A stretch of DNA of 64,000 nucleotides from an uncultured Alphaproteobacteria bacterium. GTDB taxonomy: Bacteria; Pseudomonadota; Alphaproteobacteria; Rs-D84. Under the pieces are notes generated by a model that was not told the origin of the DNA, ran no database searches, and saw only the letters and a program-made list of their open reading frames with translations. The first letter of the stretch is position 1. Every line of letters begins with the position of its first letter. Shown piece after piece: positions 35,110 to 45,172 of this stretch. The position numbers were made by a program, and so were the translations under genes. The stretch lies in NCBI GenBank assembly GCA_944389515.1, contig CALXMQ010000005.1, positions 19,742-83,741 of the forward strand, written 5' to 3'.

Positions 35110-36690
35110 TTATTCTTTACGAATTGGATATTTACCCTCTATCAAATTTTGACGTACAACGTGATGTTTAACCTTTTGCGTACTGGTCACAGGCAAATCA
35201 TCTGTCGTCATTGCAAAGTGCGTCACCCATTTATACGACGCAACTTTTTTATTCGCCTGGGCAATGGCCGCAGACAATTTTTCCAACGTCATATCTGGTT
35301 CTACACTGAACACACCATACGTCACAGTTTTACCTTTGACCTTGTGTTCAAACACAGCAACATTTTTAACCCCCGGGATTTCGATAAACATGCCTTCCAA
35401 TTCATCTGGATACACATTTTTACCAGAATCCAAAACAATGACCTGCTTTTTACGACCTGCAAAATGCAATTCACCATTTTTATCCATGGTTACCATATCA
35501 CCGGTATTAAAGAATCCACGATCATCAAACACTTCGGCATTGACCCCAGGATTATTCATATATCCACCAAACACCTGGTGACCGCGTACCCACAAAACCC
35601 CAACGCCATCTTCGTTTTTATCACGAATTTCGCATTCGTTGTTTGTGGTTGGCCCACCAAAGGCAAACGGCAAACGTTTTTTAGTTGGCTTTGAAATACA
35701 AATAGGCCCAACTGTTTCAGTCAAACCGTATCCCTGAATAAACGTCAATCCCAAACGTTCATAAAACGTTTCAACCTCTGGCTTGGTTGCGGCACCACCG
35801 GCAATCAGCAACTTTGCACGACCACCGAACACCGCCAACACAGGTTCTTGAACCTTTTTAACCAATTTACCCAGGCCGATTTTTTGCAATGTTTTGCCAT
35901 ATTTCAACACAAACGATACCAACCACCATTTATGTTGCGCCTTGATATTTTCAATGATGCGATTACGCAAAACTTCCCATAAACGCGGCACAGCCGGAAT
36001 TACATGCGGACGATATTCTTTGAAATCCGCCATAATTTCTTTTGGATTGATGCTGGGTTGCAACAACATACCGGCGCCATAATGCAACGTTGCCAATATT
36101 TCCACCGCAAACCCAAAGATATGATACATGGGTAAAAATCCATACAACACGAACCCAGGACTTATCCATTTATGCATATCTTCCAATGAATTAGAACATT
36201 CAACCAAATTAAAGTGCGTCAATGGAACAACCTTTGGCGTACCCGTTGACCCAGATGTAAACGATAACGTTGCCACATCTGTTGATTCCAATGCCACAGG
36301 TTTCAAACGCGCATCAATTTTTTCATCTTTCTTGGTAATATCATAAAATTCAAATTTTTTGGTTTTAAAGAAAAATGACGGTTCTGCACATACAAATTTG
36401 CATCCTGCGATTTGGGTCATATTATCATATTCGAACGGCGTCAAATTTGTATCTAATAACAATACAGTTCCACCCAAATACCAAACCGCAAACAATGTGA
36501 TTGGGAATTCAGGAATATTGTGTGCCAAGATACCAACGACATCGCCCTGCTTTACGCCTGCTGCATGCAGTGACGTTGCGCGCGCCCGAACCAAATCTAT
36601 AAATTCTGAAAACGTAACTTTTTCGCGTACCAGAAACAAGTTGTCTGGCCATTTGGCAGTTGTACGTTCCAGTAACTGATACATATTCAT
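35110..36690 (-). CDS. AMP-forming acyl-CoA synthetase-like ligase
   Basis: The 526 residues carry the adenylate-forming enzyme motifs: P-loop-like TSGSTGTPKVVPLTH (about 145-160), the A4/A5 motifs (YGLTETVGP), FFNTGDMV and the hinge GRKKQVIVLDSGKNVYPDELE, and near the end the catalytic Lys region (TSTQKVKHHVV). The closest fit is long-chain fatty-acid CoA ligase. The acid substrate cannot be read from sequence. AAGGAA precedes the ATG; divergent from xth. Confidence 0.86.
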   Translation of the reverse strand: MNMYQLLERTTAKWPDNLFLVREKVTFSEFIDLVRARATSLHAAGVKQGDVVGILAHNIPEFPITLFAVWYLGGTVLLLDTNLTPFEYDNMTQIAGCKFVCAEPSFFFKTKKFEFYDITKKDEKIDARLKPVALESTDVATLSFTSGSTGTPKVVPLTHFNLVECSNSLEDMHKWISPGFVLYGFLPMYHIFGFAVEILATLHYGAGMLLQPSINPKEIMADFKEYRPHVIPAVPRLWEVLRNRIIENIKAQHKWWLVSFVLKYGKTLQKIGLGKLVKKVQEPVLAVFGGRAKLLIAGGAATKPEVETFYERLGLTFIQGYGLTETVGPICISKPTKKRLPFAFGGPTTNNECEIRDKNEDGVGVLWVRGHQVFGGYMNNPGVNAEVFDDRGFFNTGDMVTMDKNGELHFAGRKKQVIVLDSGKNVYPDELEGMFIEIPGVKNVAVFEHKVKGKTVTYGVFSVEPDMTLEKLSAAIAQANKKVASYKWVTHFAMTTDDLPVTSTQKVKHHVVRQNLIEGKYPIRKE

Positions 36691-36759
36691 AATAAAAATT
36701 CCTTGTTGTTTTTATATTGGACAAACACTATTATATCCACCAAGGAAAAGATTGCAATT

Positions 36760-37530
36760 ATGAAAATACTGACATTAAATATCAATTCTATACGTGCCCA
36801 CGCAGAAAGTTTTATTGATATTCTGCGTAATGGTGAATATGACGTCATTTTGGTCCAAGAATTAAAGGTTGATAACGCCAACTTTCCACATAACCTGTTT
36901 GATGATTTTGGTTATAATATCAAGGTTTTTGGCCAAAAATCATGGAACGGCGTCGCCGTATTTTCCAAATATTCTATCGAAGACGTCACATGCGGCATGC
37001 CAAATTTCCCAGATATAAACGCACGATTTATCGAATGTGTTATTGACGGACATATACGTATAATAAACGTATATATGCCAAACGGTGACACCATTGATTC
37101 ACCTAAATTTCCATATAAACTGGACTGGATGCGCGCATTTACAAACTATATTGCCCAATACGCCAATTCCCCAGAACAGGTTATTATCGGTGGCGATTTC
37201 AATGTTGCATTGACAGATGCGGATGTATGGAAACCTGCAAATTACGTTGGTATTGCGATTGCGGCACCGGCGGCACGCGAAATTATGCAAACATGGTTAA
37301 ATAACGGTTGGTATGATGTATGGCGCACAATGCACCCAGACGATATCGGATACACATGGTATGGATATCGTGGGCGCGATACGGTCGGAAATAAACAAGG
37401 TCTGCGCCTGGATTATTTCTTGGCAAATGCGTCTGCAATGAAACAAATAAAAAACTGTGAAATTGATATGAATCCACGTTTGGCGGATAAACCCACTGAC
37501 CATTGCGGATTGATGTTAAAAATGGGCTAA
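36760..37530 (+). CDS. xthA: Exodeoxyribonuclease III
   Basis: This is an AP endonuclease and 3' exonuclease of base-excision repair. The 256 residues show the EEP-fold catalytic set: LNINSIRA (Asn), LVQELKV (Glu, metal), IGGDFNVA (Asp/Asn) and the C-terminal TDHCG (catalytic Asp-His). The start MKILTLNINS at 36760 is typical of the family and has AAGGA upstream. Its last codons overlap the end of the convergent addB gene by 4 bp. Confidence 0.94.
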   Translation: MKILTLNINSIRAHAESFIDILRNGEYDVILVQELKVDNANFPHNLFDDFGYNIKVFGQKSWNGVAVFSKYSIEDVTCGMPNFPDINARFIECVIDGHIRIINVYMPNGDTIDSPKFPYKLDWMRAFTNYIAQYANSPEQVIIGGDFNVALTDADVWKPANYVGIAIAAPAAREIMQTWLNNGWYDVWRTMHPDDIGYTWYGYRGRDTVGNKQGLRLDYFLANASAMKQIKNCEIDMNPRLADKPTDHCGLMLKMG

Positions 37531-40034
37531 TCATTTACACGCGCAAAATCATCATACGCTTGGTATTTGGCATCGCCTGTTTGACGATATTCATATGGTG
37601 CACGACCAACTAAAAACACATCTATCATTTGCTTTGCCTTGGCAACCGCTGCATCCATCATTTTTTGCGTATCGTCTGGTTCATACGTAATAATACGTAC
37701 ATCACGATTTTTCAGTTGTAAAAATTTCATCACAGGTGTTTGTGATTTCACCGTCGTACGCAATGGAAATCCCCCAGATTGTAACATATACGCTTCTAAT
37801 GGCAACTGGGGCATATTACCGTCTGCCAGTTGTTTTTTTGATGGCGCCGCACCTGTTTTGATATCCAATACCCCACCATCCCAAACGCGATCTGCACGTG
37901 CACGTATCGTATGCCCATCAACCGACATTTTACCGCCAATTTCTGGCACAGATTCCACCAATTCAGTCATCAGATTTGAAATAACCGGCGCAATTTCTAA
38001 AAAACGCCGATGCCAAAAGTGAAACAATACACTGTCCGCACCCAATTTTTCCAGCGCACGCGCATCCATTTGTCGCACTAAATTATCTGGATTAAAATCG
38101 CGTGACACTTCTATCACCTGATGTACCAGATTGCCAAAATCGCGTGCATCTGGTGCCATCCAATAATCATTTAATACACGCAACCGCAACATATGCCGCA
38201 CATAGAACGCATACGGATTATGTATCAAATATTCCAAATCAGTTACATAAATATCACCCCAGTCATCTGTAACAACCGGCGGCGAATAATCTAATACCCG
38301 GCTTGGGACAACATCACGCCCACGCACCACCGCCAAAATATCATCAGCAGCCTTGGCATCATATTGACCGCCACGTACCGCCACACGTGATAAAAAGCGT
38401 GATTGCGTTGTCTGAACACCCCCGGCATTTCCACTGCGTATCCAATAAACATCACCCCCACATGACAAATTCATAAAATCCAATGCTTGTAAAGATACTT
38501 TTCTGTCTGGTGACGGTAACCCGATTTTTTCCGCCACCGCACGTGGCAACCACGAATTTTCATATCCACGTGCCGGGAACATACCATCATTTAATCCGGT
38601 CAGAATCACAACATCTGCCGTCTGCATACGTGATTCTATGGTTCCCAATACAACAACATCTGCATCATCAGACATTTGACTGCGCACTTGAACACCACCA
38701 ATTACATCTGATAAAAACGCACGTGCATCAGATAAGTTCAGCTGTATATGCATAAAATCCAGGCAATTTGACAATTCATCTATGGCGCGCCACACAGATA
38801 TCGATGCCGCATCATCTACATTAAAAGACGGCGCAAAATTAAATTCACAATCGTCAACAATGCGAACCAATGTGCCAATTAAATTATACCCAGAATCCGC
38901 ATATATTCGATTAAATACAGACGCATCACCACGTTCAATCCAATCATCAAATAAATTTAATATTGCGCGCCCAACCGCCGTCATCGTACCTGGTATACCA
39001 CCAGAAAAATCCGCATTTATATTACGCCGCGCTAATTCAGACGCAATACGCTGATTTCCGGCGGCATCTGGCGTTATAACCAAAACGCTTTTATGCGCAT
39101 CCACTGCACGCCCAGCAATTTCCGCAACAACCGCGGCTTCTTCGCTTTCACGTGCACACTCAATCAAATGACAATGTTGTACATCTGCGCCATTATCTGG
39201 TCGCGCTGGATTATTACCAAACGCATGATTAAAAAAACACATCGCCGACGTTCCAACATCAATCGGCACTAATTCAGATACCTCCACCCCAATCCGCGAT
39301 AAAAATTTATATTCAGAATTATACGGATTTGTATTTAATTCAAAATCAGACGCATCGCCAGATATATGCCCTGATAATATAATACGTCCATGTGGCAACG
39401 CCGCAACCGCCGCCATTAAATCCGCCGTTGCTGGCACACTGGCGGTTGATCCACACACAACAACCAACTTGTACTTATCCAATACTTTTATCCATGCACG
39501 AATATCAGAATTGCGCGCCTGGGTCTGTGTTGGACTCGAATCTGCGATTTCTGATTCAACACGGGATAATATGTTTAACAATTCTGCCTTGCGTTGAAAG
39601 TGGGTGGCATATTTATCATCAACTAAATCCATCCAGTTTATTTTTGTGGCATCAATTCCTTCGTTTTCCAGATAATCTTGCATACGCAACAAATCATGCG
39701 CCACCGGCAACGCAGTTGCAATATTACCAATACATGCATCTGCCGCCAATAATTTTGCCATTGCAACCAATCGCATTGTATTTGATATTGCATCCAATGA
39801 TTCATCTTCTGCATCTTCATCTGCAGCTTCACCCAATGCGACCAATCGTGGCAAAATTATACTATGCCCTGCACAATGCACCAAGTAACGTTCCACACTG
39901 CGCACAGCACGCCGACTGGGTAAAAAAATCAACATATCTGATAAATCTACCCCAGACGCGTTTAATACACACCCCAACGCATCCAACATGCGCCCAGGAT
40001 TTGTCGCATAAAAAATATTTTTATTTGATGCCAA
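37527..40034 (-). CDS. addB: Double-strand break repair protein AddB
   Basis: AddB is the second helicase-like and nuclease subunit of the AddAB end-resection complex, the alphaproteobacterial counterpart of RecBCD. The 835 residues have an inactivated helicase-type N-terminus, LTGLNDGMFPARGYENSWLP in the middle, and a C-terminal RecB-like nuclease (DFGNLVHQVIE, LDIKTGAAPSKKQ, MPQLPLEAYML). addA normally lies directly downstream but is not here: xth is convergent at that point. The start overlaps the 3' end of engB by 14 bp. Confidence 0.88.
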   Translation of the reverse strand: MASNKNIFYATNPGRMLDALGCVLNASGVDLSDMLIFLPSRRAVRSVERYLVHCAGHSIILPRLVALGEAADEDAEDESLDAISNTMRLVAMAKLLAADACIGNIATALPVAHDLLRMQDYLENEGIDATKINWMDLVDDKYATHFQRKAELLNILSRVESEIADSSPTQTQARNSDIRAWIKVLDKYKLVVVCGSTASVPATADLMAAVAALPHGRIILSGHISGDASDFELNTNPYNSEYKFLSRIGVEVSELVPIDVGTSAMCFFNHAFGNNPARPDNGADVQHCHLIECARESEEAAVVAEIAGRAVDAHKSVLVITPDAAGNQRIASELARRNINADFSGGIPGTMTAVGRAILNLFDDWIERGDASVFNRIYADSGYNLIGTLVRIVDDCEFNFAPSFNVDDAASISVWRAIDELSNCLDFMHIQLNLSDARAFLSDVIGGVQVRSQMSDDADVVVLGTIESRMQTADVVILTGLNDGMFPARGYENSWLPRAVAEKIGLPSPDRKVSLQALDFMNLSCGGDVYWIRSGNAGGVQTTQSRFLSRVAVRGGQYDAKAADDILAVVRGRDVVPSRVLDYSPPVVTDDWGDIYVTDLEYLIHNPYAFYVRHMLRLRVLNDYWMAPDARDFGNLVHQVIEVSRDFNPDNLVRQMDARALEKLGADSVLFHFWHRRFLEIAPVISNLMTELVESVPEIGGKMSVDGHTIRARADRVWDGGVLDIKTGAAPSKKQLADGNMPQLPLEAYMLQSGGFPLRTTVKSQTPVMKFLQLKNRDVRIITYEPDDTQKMMDAAVAKAKQMIDVFLVGRAPYEYRQTGDAKYQAYDDFARVND

Positions 40035-40578
40035 TTATTGCCCTTATCGGTTCAATCCCAGTCTTTTTTTCAGCCGACGTTTCCAATATTTCCGTTATCA
40101 TTGCCGGATGATTTTCATGATTGATTTCCACCTGGTTATGTTCACGTATCCGTTTGTCTTTTTTAGTATACACAACCTGGTACGATATTCCGTGCGCATC
40201 ACAAAAATCCATTAAATCCAAATCTGCATCACGTGGCCCAATTCGTGAATCAACCAGTAAAAACAATCGTCGCATCTGTCGCCGATTTAACAAATATTCT
40301 TCTAATCTATTCAGCCACCGCATTGCATCCGCCCGTGACACACGCGCATACCCATATCCAGGCAAATCTGCAATCATTATTCGGTCGTCAACATTGAACA
40401 AATTCAATGTCTGGGTACGCCCAGGCGTATTTGATGTACGTGCCACATTTTGCCCAACAACCGCATTTATCAATGATGATTTACCAACATTACTGCGCCC
40501 AACAAAAGCATATTCTGGGAATACAGTATTTGGCAACCCAGACACCGTATCAAACGCACCAACAAATTTAATCATCAT
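40021..40578 (-). CDS. engB: Ribosome biogenesis GTPase EngB (YsxC/YihA)
   Basis: The 185-residue GTPase has G1 GRSNVGKSS, G2 TPGRTQ, G3 DLPGYGYA and G4 TKKDK. EngB acts in assembly of the 50S ribosomal subunit. It overlaps rsmI upstream and addB downstream by a few codons, so the three are one translational block. Confidence 0.95.
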   Translation of the reverse strand: MMIKFVGAFDTVSGLPNTVFPEYAFVGRSNVGKSSLINAVVGQNVARTSNTPGRTQTLNLFNVDDRIMIADLPGYGYARVSRADAMRWLNRLEEYLLNRRQMRRLFLLVDSRIGPRDADLDLMDFCDAHGISYQVVYTKKDKRIREHNQVEINHENHPAMITEILETSAEKKTGIEPIRAIIGIK

Positions 40579-41368
40579 TGCCCCCTTTGCCCAGCATACG
40601 GCGATACGCTTCTTTCTTAGAAATCCCCGTACGACGTGCTAAATCTGCCGCAGCCCCTTTGGTTGATGTGGCCGATATATCATTTACAATTTCTGTAATT
40701 TCTGCATCTGACATTTTATGTTCTGGGGCTGGTGCAATTACGATTACAATTTCACCACGTGGTGGTTCTATGTGCATCAAATCCGCCGGAAATCCGATAA
40801 TAGCCTGTTCATGAATTTTAGTAATTTCGCGTACAATCGCGATTTGGCGTTCTGGCATAACACGCGCCAATGCCGCAACAGTATCCATTATACGATTTGG
40901 ACTTTCATAATAAATAATTGTATGCCGAATTTTATTATCATCACGCAATTTCTTTTCATCAAAAAAACCACAGAACGTAAATCTATCCGTTGGGAATCCA
41001 GACAACACCAACCCAGAAATTGCCGCCACCGGCCCCGGCACAACGTACACAGGAATATTCGCCGCACGCGCCGCACGCACCAATCTGAACCCTGGGTCAC
41101 TGATACCCGGCATCCCTGCATCAGACACAGCCGCAACCGACATCCCTGATTGCAATTTTTCAATCAATTCTGGTACAACATCGCGTTCATTATGTTCATG
41201 ACACGACACCCGTGGTGTTTTTATATCAAAATGCGTGGCCAATTTTGAAAATACCCGTGTATCTTCGGCGGCAATTAAATCAACGTTTCGCAAAACATCA
41301 ACCGCCCGTGGCGACATATCAGATAAATTTCCAATCGGTGTTCCAACAATATAAAGCCCAGATTGCAT
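40568..41368 (-). CDS. rsmI: 16S rRNA (cytidine-1402 2'-O) methyltransferase RsmI
   Basis: RsmI methylates the ribose of C1402 in the decoding centre. The 266-residue protein has the tetrapyrrole-methylase fold motifs LYIVGTPIGNLSDMSPRA, AAEDTRV, SDAGMPGISDPG and PGPVAAISGLVLSGFPTD. AAAGGA lies before the ATG at 41368. Divergent from an LpoA/LppC-type lipoprotein gene, a gene pair conserved in many proteobacteria. Confidence 0.95.
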   Translation of the reverse strand: MQSGLYIVGTPIGNLSDMSPRAVDVLRNVDLIAAEDTRVFSKLATHFDIKTPRVSCHEHNERDVVPELIEKLQSGMSVAAVSDAGMPGISDPGFRLVRAARAANIPVYVVPGPVAAISGLVLSGFPTDRFTFCGFFDEKKLRDDNKIRHTIIYYESPNRIMDTVAALARVMPERQIAIVREITKIHEQAIIGFPADLMHIEPPRGEIVIVIAPAPEHKMSDAEITEIVNDISATSTKGAAADLARRTGISKKEAYRRMLGKGGNDD

Positions 41369-41416
41369 TACAAATCCTTTTATAGTAGAATAATACAAAA
41401 ATAAACGGACATTTCA

Positions 41417-43042
41417 ATGCATATGAATAAAACAAACAGAATTTTTGATATTTTGGCTATACTAACCATTGCTGGATGCGCAGAAACCACCCAAACCACA
41501 GATTGGTACAGTGAATATGGAACACTGGAAACCGGCACACCTGTGGTTATGCAATATGTTTCCCCGGATTTACAGCCCGGAACCCCATCTGACAATTTGC
41601 TGGGCGCACCGGTACACCGCATGGCGGTAATGTTACCATTGACTGGTGATGCGGCATTATCTGGTCGTGCAATTCGCACATCTATCGAAGCGGCCGTTTT
41701 ACAATCTGCCCCCCAGAATTTGTCTGTTGCGTTTTATGATACAGCAGAAAATTTAACTGCAACAATCACAGATGTTTTATCCACAGAACCATCTGTAATT
41801 GTCGGGCCATTATTTGCAGACGATGCCCGTGCATTACGCAATGCAAAATCGCCAGATATACCAGTACTGTCATTTACATCTGACGCCACCGCATTGGGCG
41901 ACGGTGTTATGACAATGGCATTGATGCCCACCAACAGTACCGAAGCAATCGTCCAAGAAATGTATTCTGATGGAATCCAAGGATTTATTATCGTGGCCCC
42001 AGATACACAGTCAGGAAAATTGATGGCTGGCACTGCAACAACTGCGGCCGACATGTATAATATTCCTGTTACTGGCGTATTTTATTATACAGAAAACAAT
42101 ACAGAATCTATCAAAAACACGGCACGCGACGCATCAATGAACGCGGCACGCAGTGCTGCCAACACACGCGCCCGTGAAATTTTATCCGATATATTGACCA
42201 CAGAACGTTTAACAGCGATTGAAAAATCATCGCTGACCATACAACTGGAACGCATGTCAAAACGTGATACCTTAGGGAAATTACCATATAACGCCGTTCT
42301 GTTTTTAGGTAACGGTAACGACACCGAAAGCATGGCATCATTTTTACGTTACTATGGCGTTGCCGCATCAGACGCCCGGTTTTATGGTACCGCATTATGG
42401 GACGGATCTGATATAGTAAACGATATAACAATGATTGGTGCAAAATATGCAACATTACCAGATATGGCACCATCTTTTGTAAATTTATACGAACGTATAT
42501 CTGGTACATCGCCAAACCGTTTAACCGGATTCGGATATGATGCCGCCAACATGGCAATGGGCATGATATATTCAACAAAATCAAACGCTGCATATTTATT
42601 AGACCCCAGTGGATACGCCGGTGTATCTGGACTGTATCGTTTGGAACCCACGGGCGAAAATGAACGTGCATTACAAATTGTTCAACTGACAGGTGACGGA
42701 ACAACAAAAATTGTACGCAATGCGGCGCAAAATTTCTTGACCCCAATATATAACTTGGAACAAAACAAAATAAGACCTGCTGACGCAATGGATTTAGAAA
42801 CCCCAGGCGTCAATCCAGATGATTATATAAATATCCCCACGCGTCTGCGTGAAAAATATGAATCAGAAACATACGGCACGCATATAACCACGCAACCAGT
42901 AATCCCCCCCCATGATGTTGAAACAATTACTATTTTACCCGAAGATGACCGTGATGTTGTAATAACATCGCCTGATTTTCAACCTGTAAACCTGGAATCA
43001 ATCAACCGCACATATATTGACAGCGTGGAAATAGAGGAATAA
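41417..43042 (+). CDS. LppC/LpoA-type penicillin-binding-protein activator (lipoprotein)
   Basis: The 541-residue protein has a lipobox near residue 21 (LTIAGC). Its core is a periplasmic-binding type I fold: APVHRMAVMLPLTGDAALSGRAIRTSIEAAVL, VGPLFADDARALRN, VLSFTSDA and LTGFGYDAANMAMGM. LpoA of E. coli activates PBP1A with this domain; here the N-terminal TPR part of LpoA is absent, as in alphaproteobacterial forms. Binding partner is inferred. The rsmI neighbour supports the call. It is followed by a methyltransferase gene 2 bp away. Confidence 0.82.
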   Translation: MHMNKTNRIFDILAILTIAGCAETTQTTDWYSEYGTLETGTPVVMQYVSPDLQPGTPSDNLLGAPVHRMAVMLPLTGDAALSGRAIRTSIEAAVLQSAPQNLSVAFYDTAENLTATITDVLSTEPSVIVGPLFADDARALRNAKSPDIPVLSFTSDATALGDGVMTMALMPTNSTEAIVQEMYSDGIQGFIIVAPDTQSGKLMAGTATTAADMYNIPVTGVFYYTENNTESIKNTARDASMNAARSAANTRAREILSDILTTERLTAIEKSSLTIQLERMSKRDTLGKLPYNAVLFLGNGNDTESMASFLRYYGVAASDARFYGTALWDGSDIVNDITMIGAKYATLPDMAPSFVNLYERISGTSPNRLTGFGYDAANMAMGMIYSTKSNAAYLLDPSGYAGVSGLYRLEPTGENERALQIVQLTGDGTTKIVRNAAQNFLTPIYNLEQNKIRPADAMDLETPGVNPDDYINIPTRLREKYESETYGTHITTQPVIPPHDVETITILPEDDRDVVITSPDFQPVNLESINRTYIDSVEIEE

Positions 43043-43044
43043 AA

Positions 43045-43659
43045 ATGTCCGCATCCGACCCAACCAGAACATCTTTGCGCCGCAAGGCTGACCATGCAAA
43101 AACCGGCCGATGCAAAAATTTGATTGTGGTATTGGAATCACCACGCAATTTGGAAAACATCGGTACTGTAATTCGCAATGTGAACGCATTGGGTGCTGAA
43201 AAATTATACATTGTTGACCGTTTTGACGTATTACCAATCGATTGGTCCACCATGCGTAATAAAAAGAAATTATTGGATATTTCTGCATCGGCCGTAAAAT
43301 GGACATTTGTAAAGAAATTCAAAACAACCGATGAATGTATGAACCATCTGGAAAAAAATGGTTTTACATCCATCGTTACATCGCCACATATACGTGGCAA
43401 AACAAATGTTTTATTACAAGACGGCGATTTTACCCAGGGAAAGCTGGCCGTATGGTTTGGAAACGAGGCTTGCGGTATCAGCGATTTGGCCATATCACGC
43501 AGTGCAGCATGCGTACAAATAGAAATGTACGGAATCATAGAAAGCCTGAATTTGGCCACATCAACTGGTATTGTATTATACGAAATAACAAAACAACGCC
43601 GCCAATATCAAAAAACACATAAATATGCGCGCAGAAAAAATCCACCTATTGCTGGATAA
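43045..43659 (+). CDS. TrmH-family RNA methyltransferase
   Basis: The 204-residue SPOUT protein has the three knot motifs: LESPRNLENIGTVIRNVNALGAEKLYIVD (motif 1), LAVWFGNEACGISDLAI (motif 2) and CVQIEMYGIIESLNLATSTGIVLYEI (motif 3, which forms the SAM knot). These enzymes methylate 2'-OH groups on tRNA or rRNA; the exact target is unclear. The C-terminus is basic (RRKNPPIAG). A short GAGG ribosome site lies before the start. Confidence 0.88.
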   Translation: MSASDPTRTSLRRKADHAKTGRCKNLIVVLESPRNLENIGTVIRNVNALGAEKLYIVDRFDVLPIDWSTMRNKKKLLDISASAVKWTFVKKFKTTDECMNHLEKNGFTSIVTSPHIRGKTNVLLQDGDFTQGKLAVWFGNEACGISDLAISRSAACVQIEMYGIIESLNLATSTGIVLYEITKQRRQYQKTHKYARRKNPPIAG

Positions 43660-43662
43660 AAA

Positions 43663-44196
43663 CTAATACGCCTGTGTTCGTACAGTCCACCCCACACATG
43701 CAGTTGGCCAATTAGTCATTTTCCGCAAAGATTGTAATCTGTTTTTTACTAGCACCATCATAAAATCATCAACCCGATTTTCTGGTATTGAATTGATTAC
43801 CCCGATTGTTTGTTTTCCTAAATATCCCGTCACAGGCAACATTTCCCCAAAAACTTCATTTAATGTTTGTTGCAGGGTCTTTGTGGAAATCACAGGCCCA
43901 CTCATCACACCCATATCAAAGACAGCATTTCTGATTCTGTCATTATTTATTTTTCCGATATTGGTATTATCCCAATATTGATTTTTATATATTTCTTTGA
44001 CCTGTGACGCCGTTAAATCCCTGACATCTGATGGAAAATGTTTTGTTGGATTATTGCGTAAATATTTTTCCAGCGTACTTTGTTTTATACCCATATTTGT
44101 TGGCTCGTCATCAACCTGATCTTTACCATTGGTATACCCACCTTCGACCCTGACTAATTTATCATAAGCCATATTAAATTTTTCATCCGTTTCCAT
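43663..44196 (-). CDS. GH108-type N-acetylmuramidase (endolysin-like)
   Basis: The 177-residue protein starts with the GH108 block LVRVEGGYTNGKDQVDDEPTNMGI; the Glu in EGGY is the predicted catalytic residue. It also has QVKEIYKNQYWDN and AVFDMGVMSG, typical of the phage lysozyme family that includes ZliS/PlyC-like enzymes. It has no signal peptide, so release would need a holin or another route. No phage structural genes lie nearby; it may be a domesticated or remnant lysin. GGGGG precedes the ATG. Confidence 0.78.
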   Translation of the reverse strand: METDEKFNMAYDKLVRVEGGYTNGKDQVDDEPTNMGIKQSTLEKYLRNNPTKHFPSDVRDLTASQVKEIYKNQYWDNTNIGKINNDRIRNAVFDMGVMSGPVISTKTLQQTLNEVFGEMLPVTGYLGKQTIGVINSIPENRVDDFMMVLVKNRLQSLRKMTNWPTACVGWTVRTQAY

Positions 44197-44241
44197 TAAA
44201 TCCCCCTAAATATATAAATCCCCATACGGGGCAATAAAAAA

Positions 44242-44260
44242 AGACGGTATTTCACCGTCT
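44242..44260 (-). terminator. Terminator of the gene at 44298-44828
   Basis: AGACGGT and ACCGTCT form a 7-bp stem with a 5-nt loop; the minus strand then runs into TTTTTTT. Confidence 0.87.
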
Positions 44261-44297
44261 GTTGTGCTACATATTATATCATAAAATACAAAAAAAA

Positions 44298-44828
44298 TCA
44301 ATTTACAACATCTGAATCAGAATCAAAACTTTCCACAAAATGCCATCTGTCATCATCCAATACAAAATGAAAACATTGACAGTTTTTAATCGCATCAACA
44401 CGCATCCCAGCCGCCCAACATAACGCACGCGTCACCCCACCATGTGATGCCACTGCAACATCCATGTATTCATTTTGCGCAATAATTCGCCCCAGCGCAT
44501 CACGAATTCGATTAAAATTATCATCTATGCGTTGTTGCATATCTGCGTTATCAGAATAACAAAATCCGAATGCTGCATCTGATAATCCATCGTCTATGAT
44601 AATCGGCACCCCACCATGATGTTCTGAAACAATTTGTGCTGTATGCACCGCCCGTGGCATTGGTGACGAATAAATCGCATCTATGTTTTTATCTTGCAAA
44701 ATTTCCGCCAAATGTACAGCCTGATTTATCCCAACATCTGTCAACACTGCACTTATTCCACCACCACCTGGGATACCTGCAACATTTGCGTTTGTTTGCC
44801 CATGCCGAAAGAAATAAAAATTCCGCAT
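44298..44828 (-). CDS. Histidine phosphatase / phosphoglycerate mutase family
   Basis: The 176 residues contain the phosphohistidine RHG motif (FFRHGQTNAN), a second conserved block SSPMPRAVHTAQIV, and the C-terminal SHGG with the second active-site His. The length and a mid-protein Glu region differ from true glycolytic GpmA, so a phosphatase such as a CobC- or PhoE-like enzyme is possible. The start at 44828 has GGAG at good spacing. Confidence 0.85.
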   Translation of the reverse strand: MRNFYFFRHGQTNANVAGIPGGGGISAVLTDVGINQAVHLAEILQDKNIDAIYSSPMPRAVHTAQIVSEHHGGVPIIIDDGLSDAAFGFCYSDNADMQQRIDDNFNRIRDALGRIIAQNEYMDVAVASHGGVTRALCWAAGMRVDAIKNCQCFHFVLDDDRWHFVESFDSDSDVVN

Positions 44829-44933
44829 CAATAAAATCTCCATTTAATCCACATATACCACAAAATCATTCACATAGATAAATTATACAATAAAAATATA
44901 AACCGACAAAACAGTCAATTTATGTTTCGACAC

Positions 44934-44996
44934 CCCCTTTCACTGCGCGTTGGCGCGTTTGCCCAGAACTAAACAATCTGACGATTGTATGGCCTA
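44934..44996. repeat. 63-bp repeat, copy A
   Basis: This 63-bp unit starts CCCCTTTCACTGCGCG and ends GATTGTATGGCCTA, with about ten base differences from the copy at 45250-45312. Each copy holds two small inverted repeats (GCGCG...CGCG and ACAATC...GATTGT). It lies in a gene-free stretch of about 850 bp. Confidence 0.75.
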
Positions 44997-45010
44997 CAAC
45001 TCAAAATAAC

Positions 45011-45087
45011 AATGCCCCATCAGCGATATTTTTTGATGGGACCCTGGATTCCCTCGCACGGCGTTTTCACGACAGCTGTGGGGCATT
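45011..45087. repeat. Large imperfect palindrome
   Basis: AATGCCCC (45011-45018) pairs with GGGGCATT (45080-45087), and CCATCA with TGATGG (45017-45039) forms an alternative hairpin. The inside includes CCTGGATTCCCTCGCA, which resembles palindromic intergenic repeats found in other alphaproteobacteria. No coding potential is evident. Confidence 0.5.
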
Positions 45088-45172
45088 CCTGACGATTTGA
45101 CCGCGCGTTGCTTGTCAAATCTACTCATTGTCGAACCAGTGGTTCTCATCTCGCCACTCTATCACAAAACAA

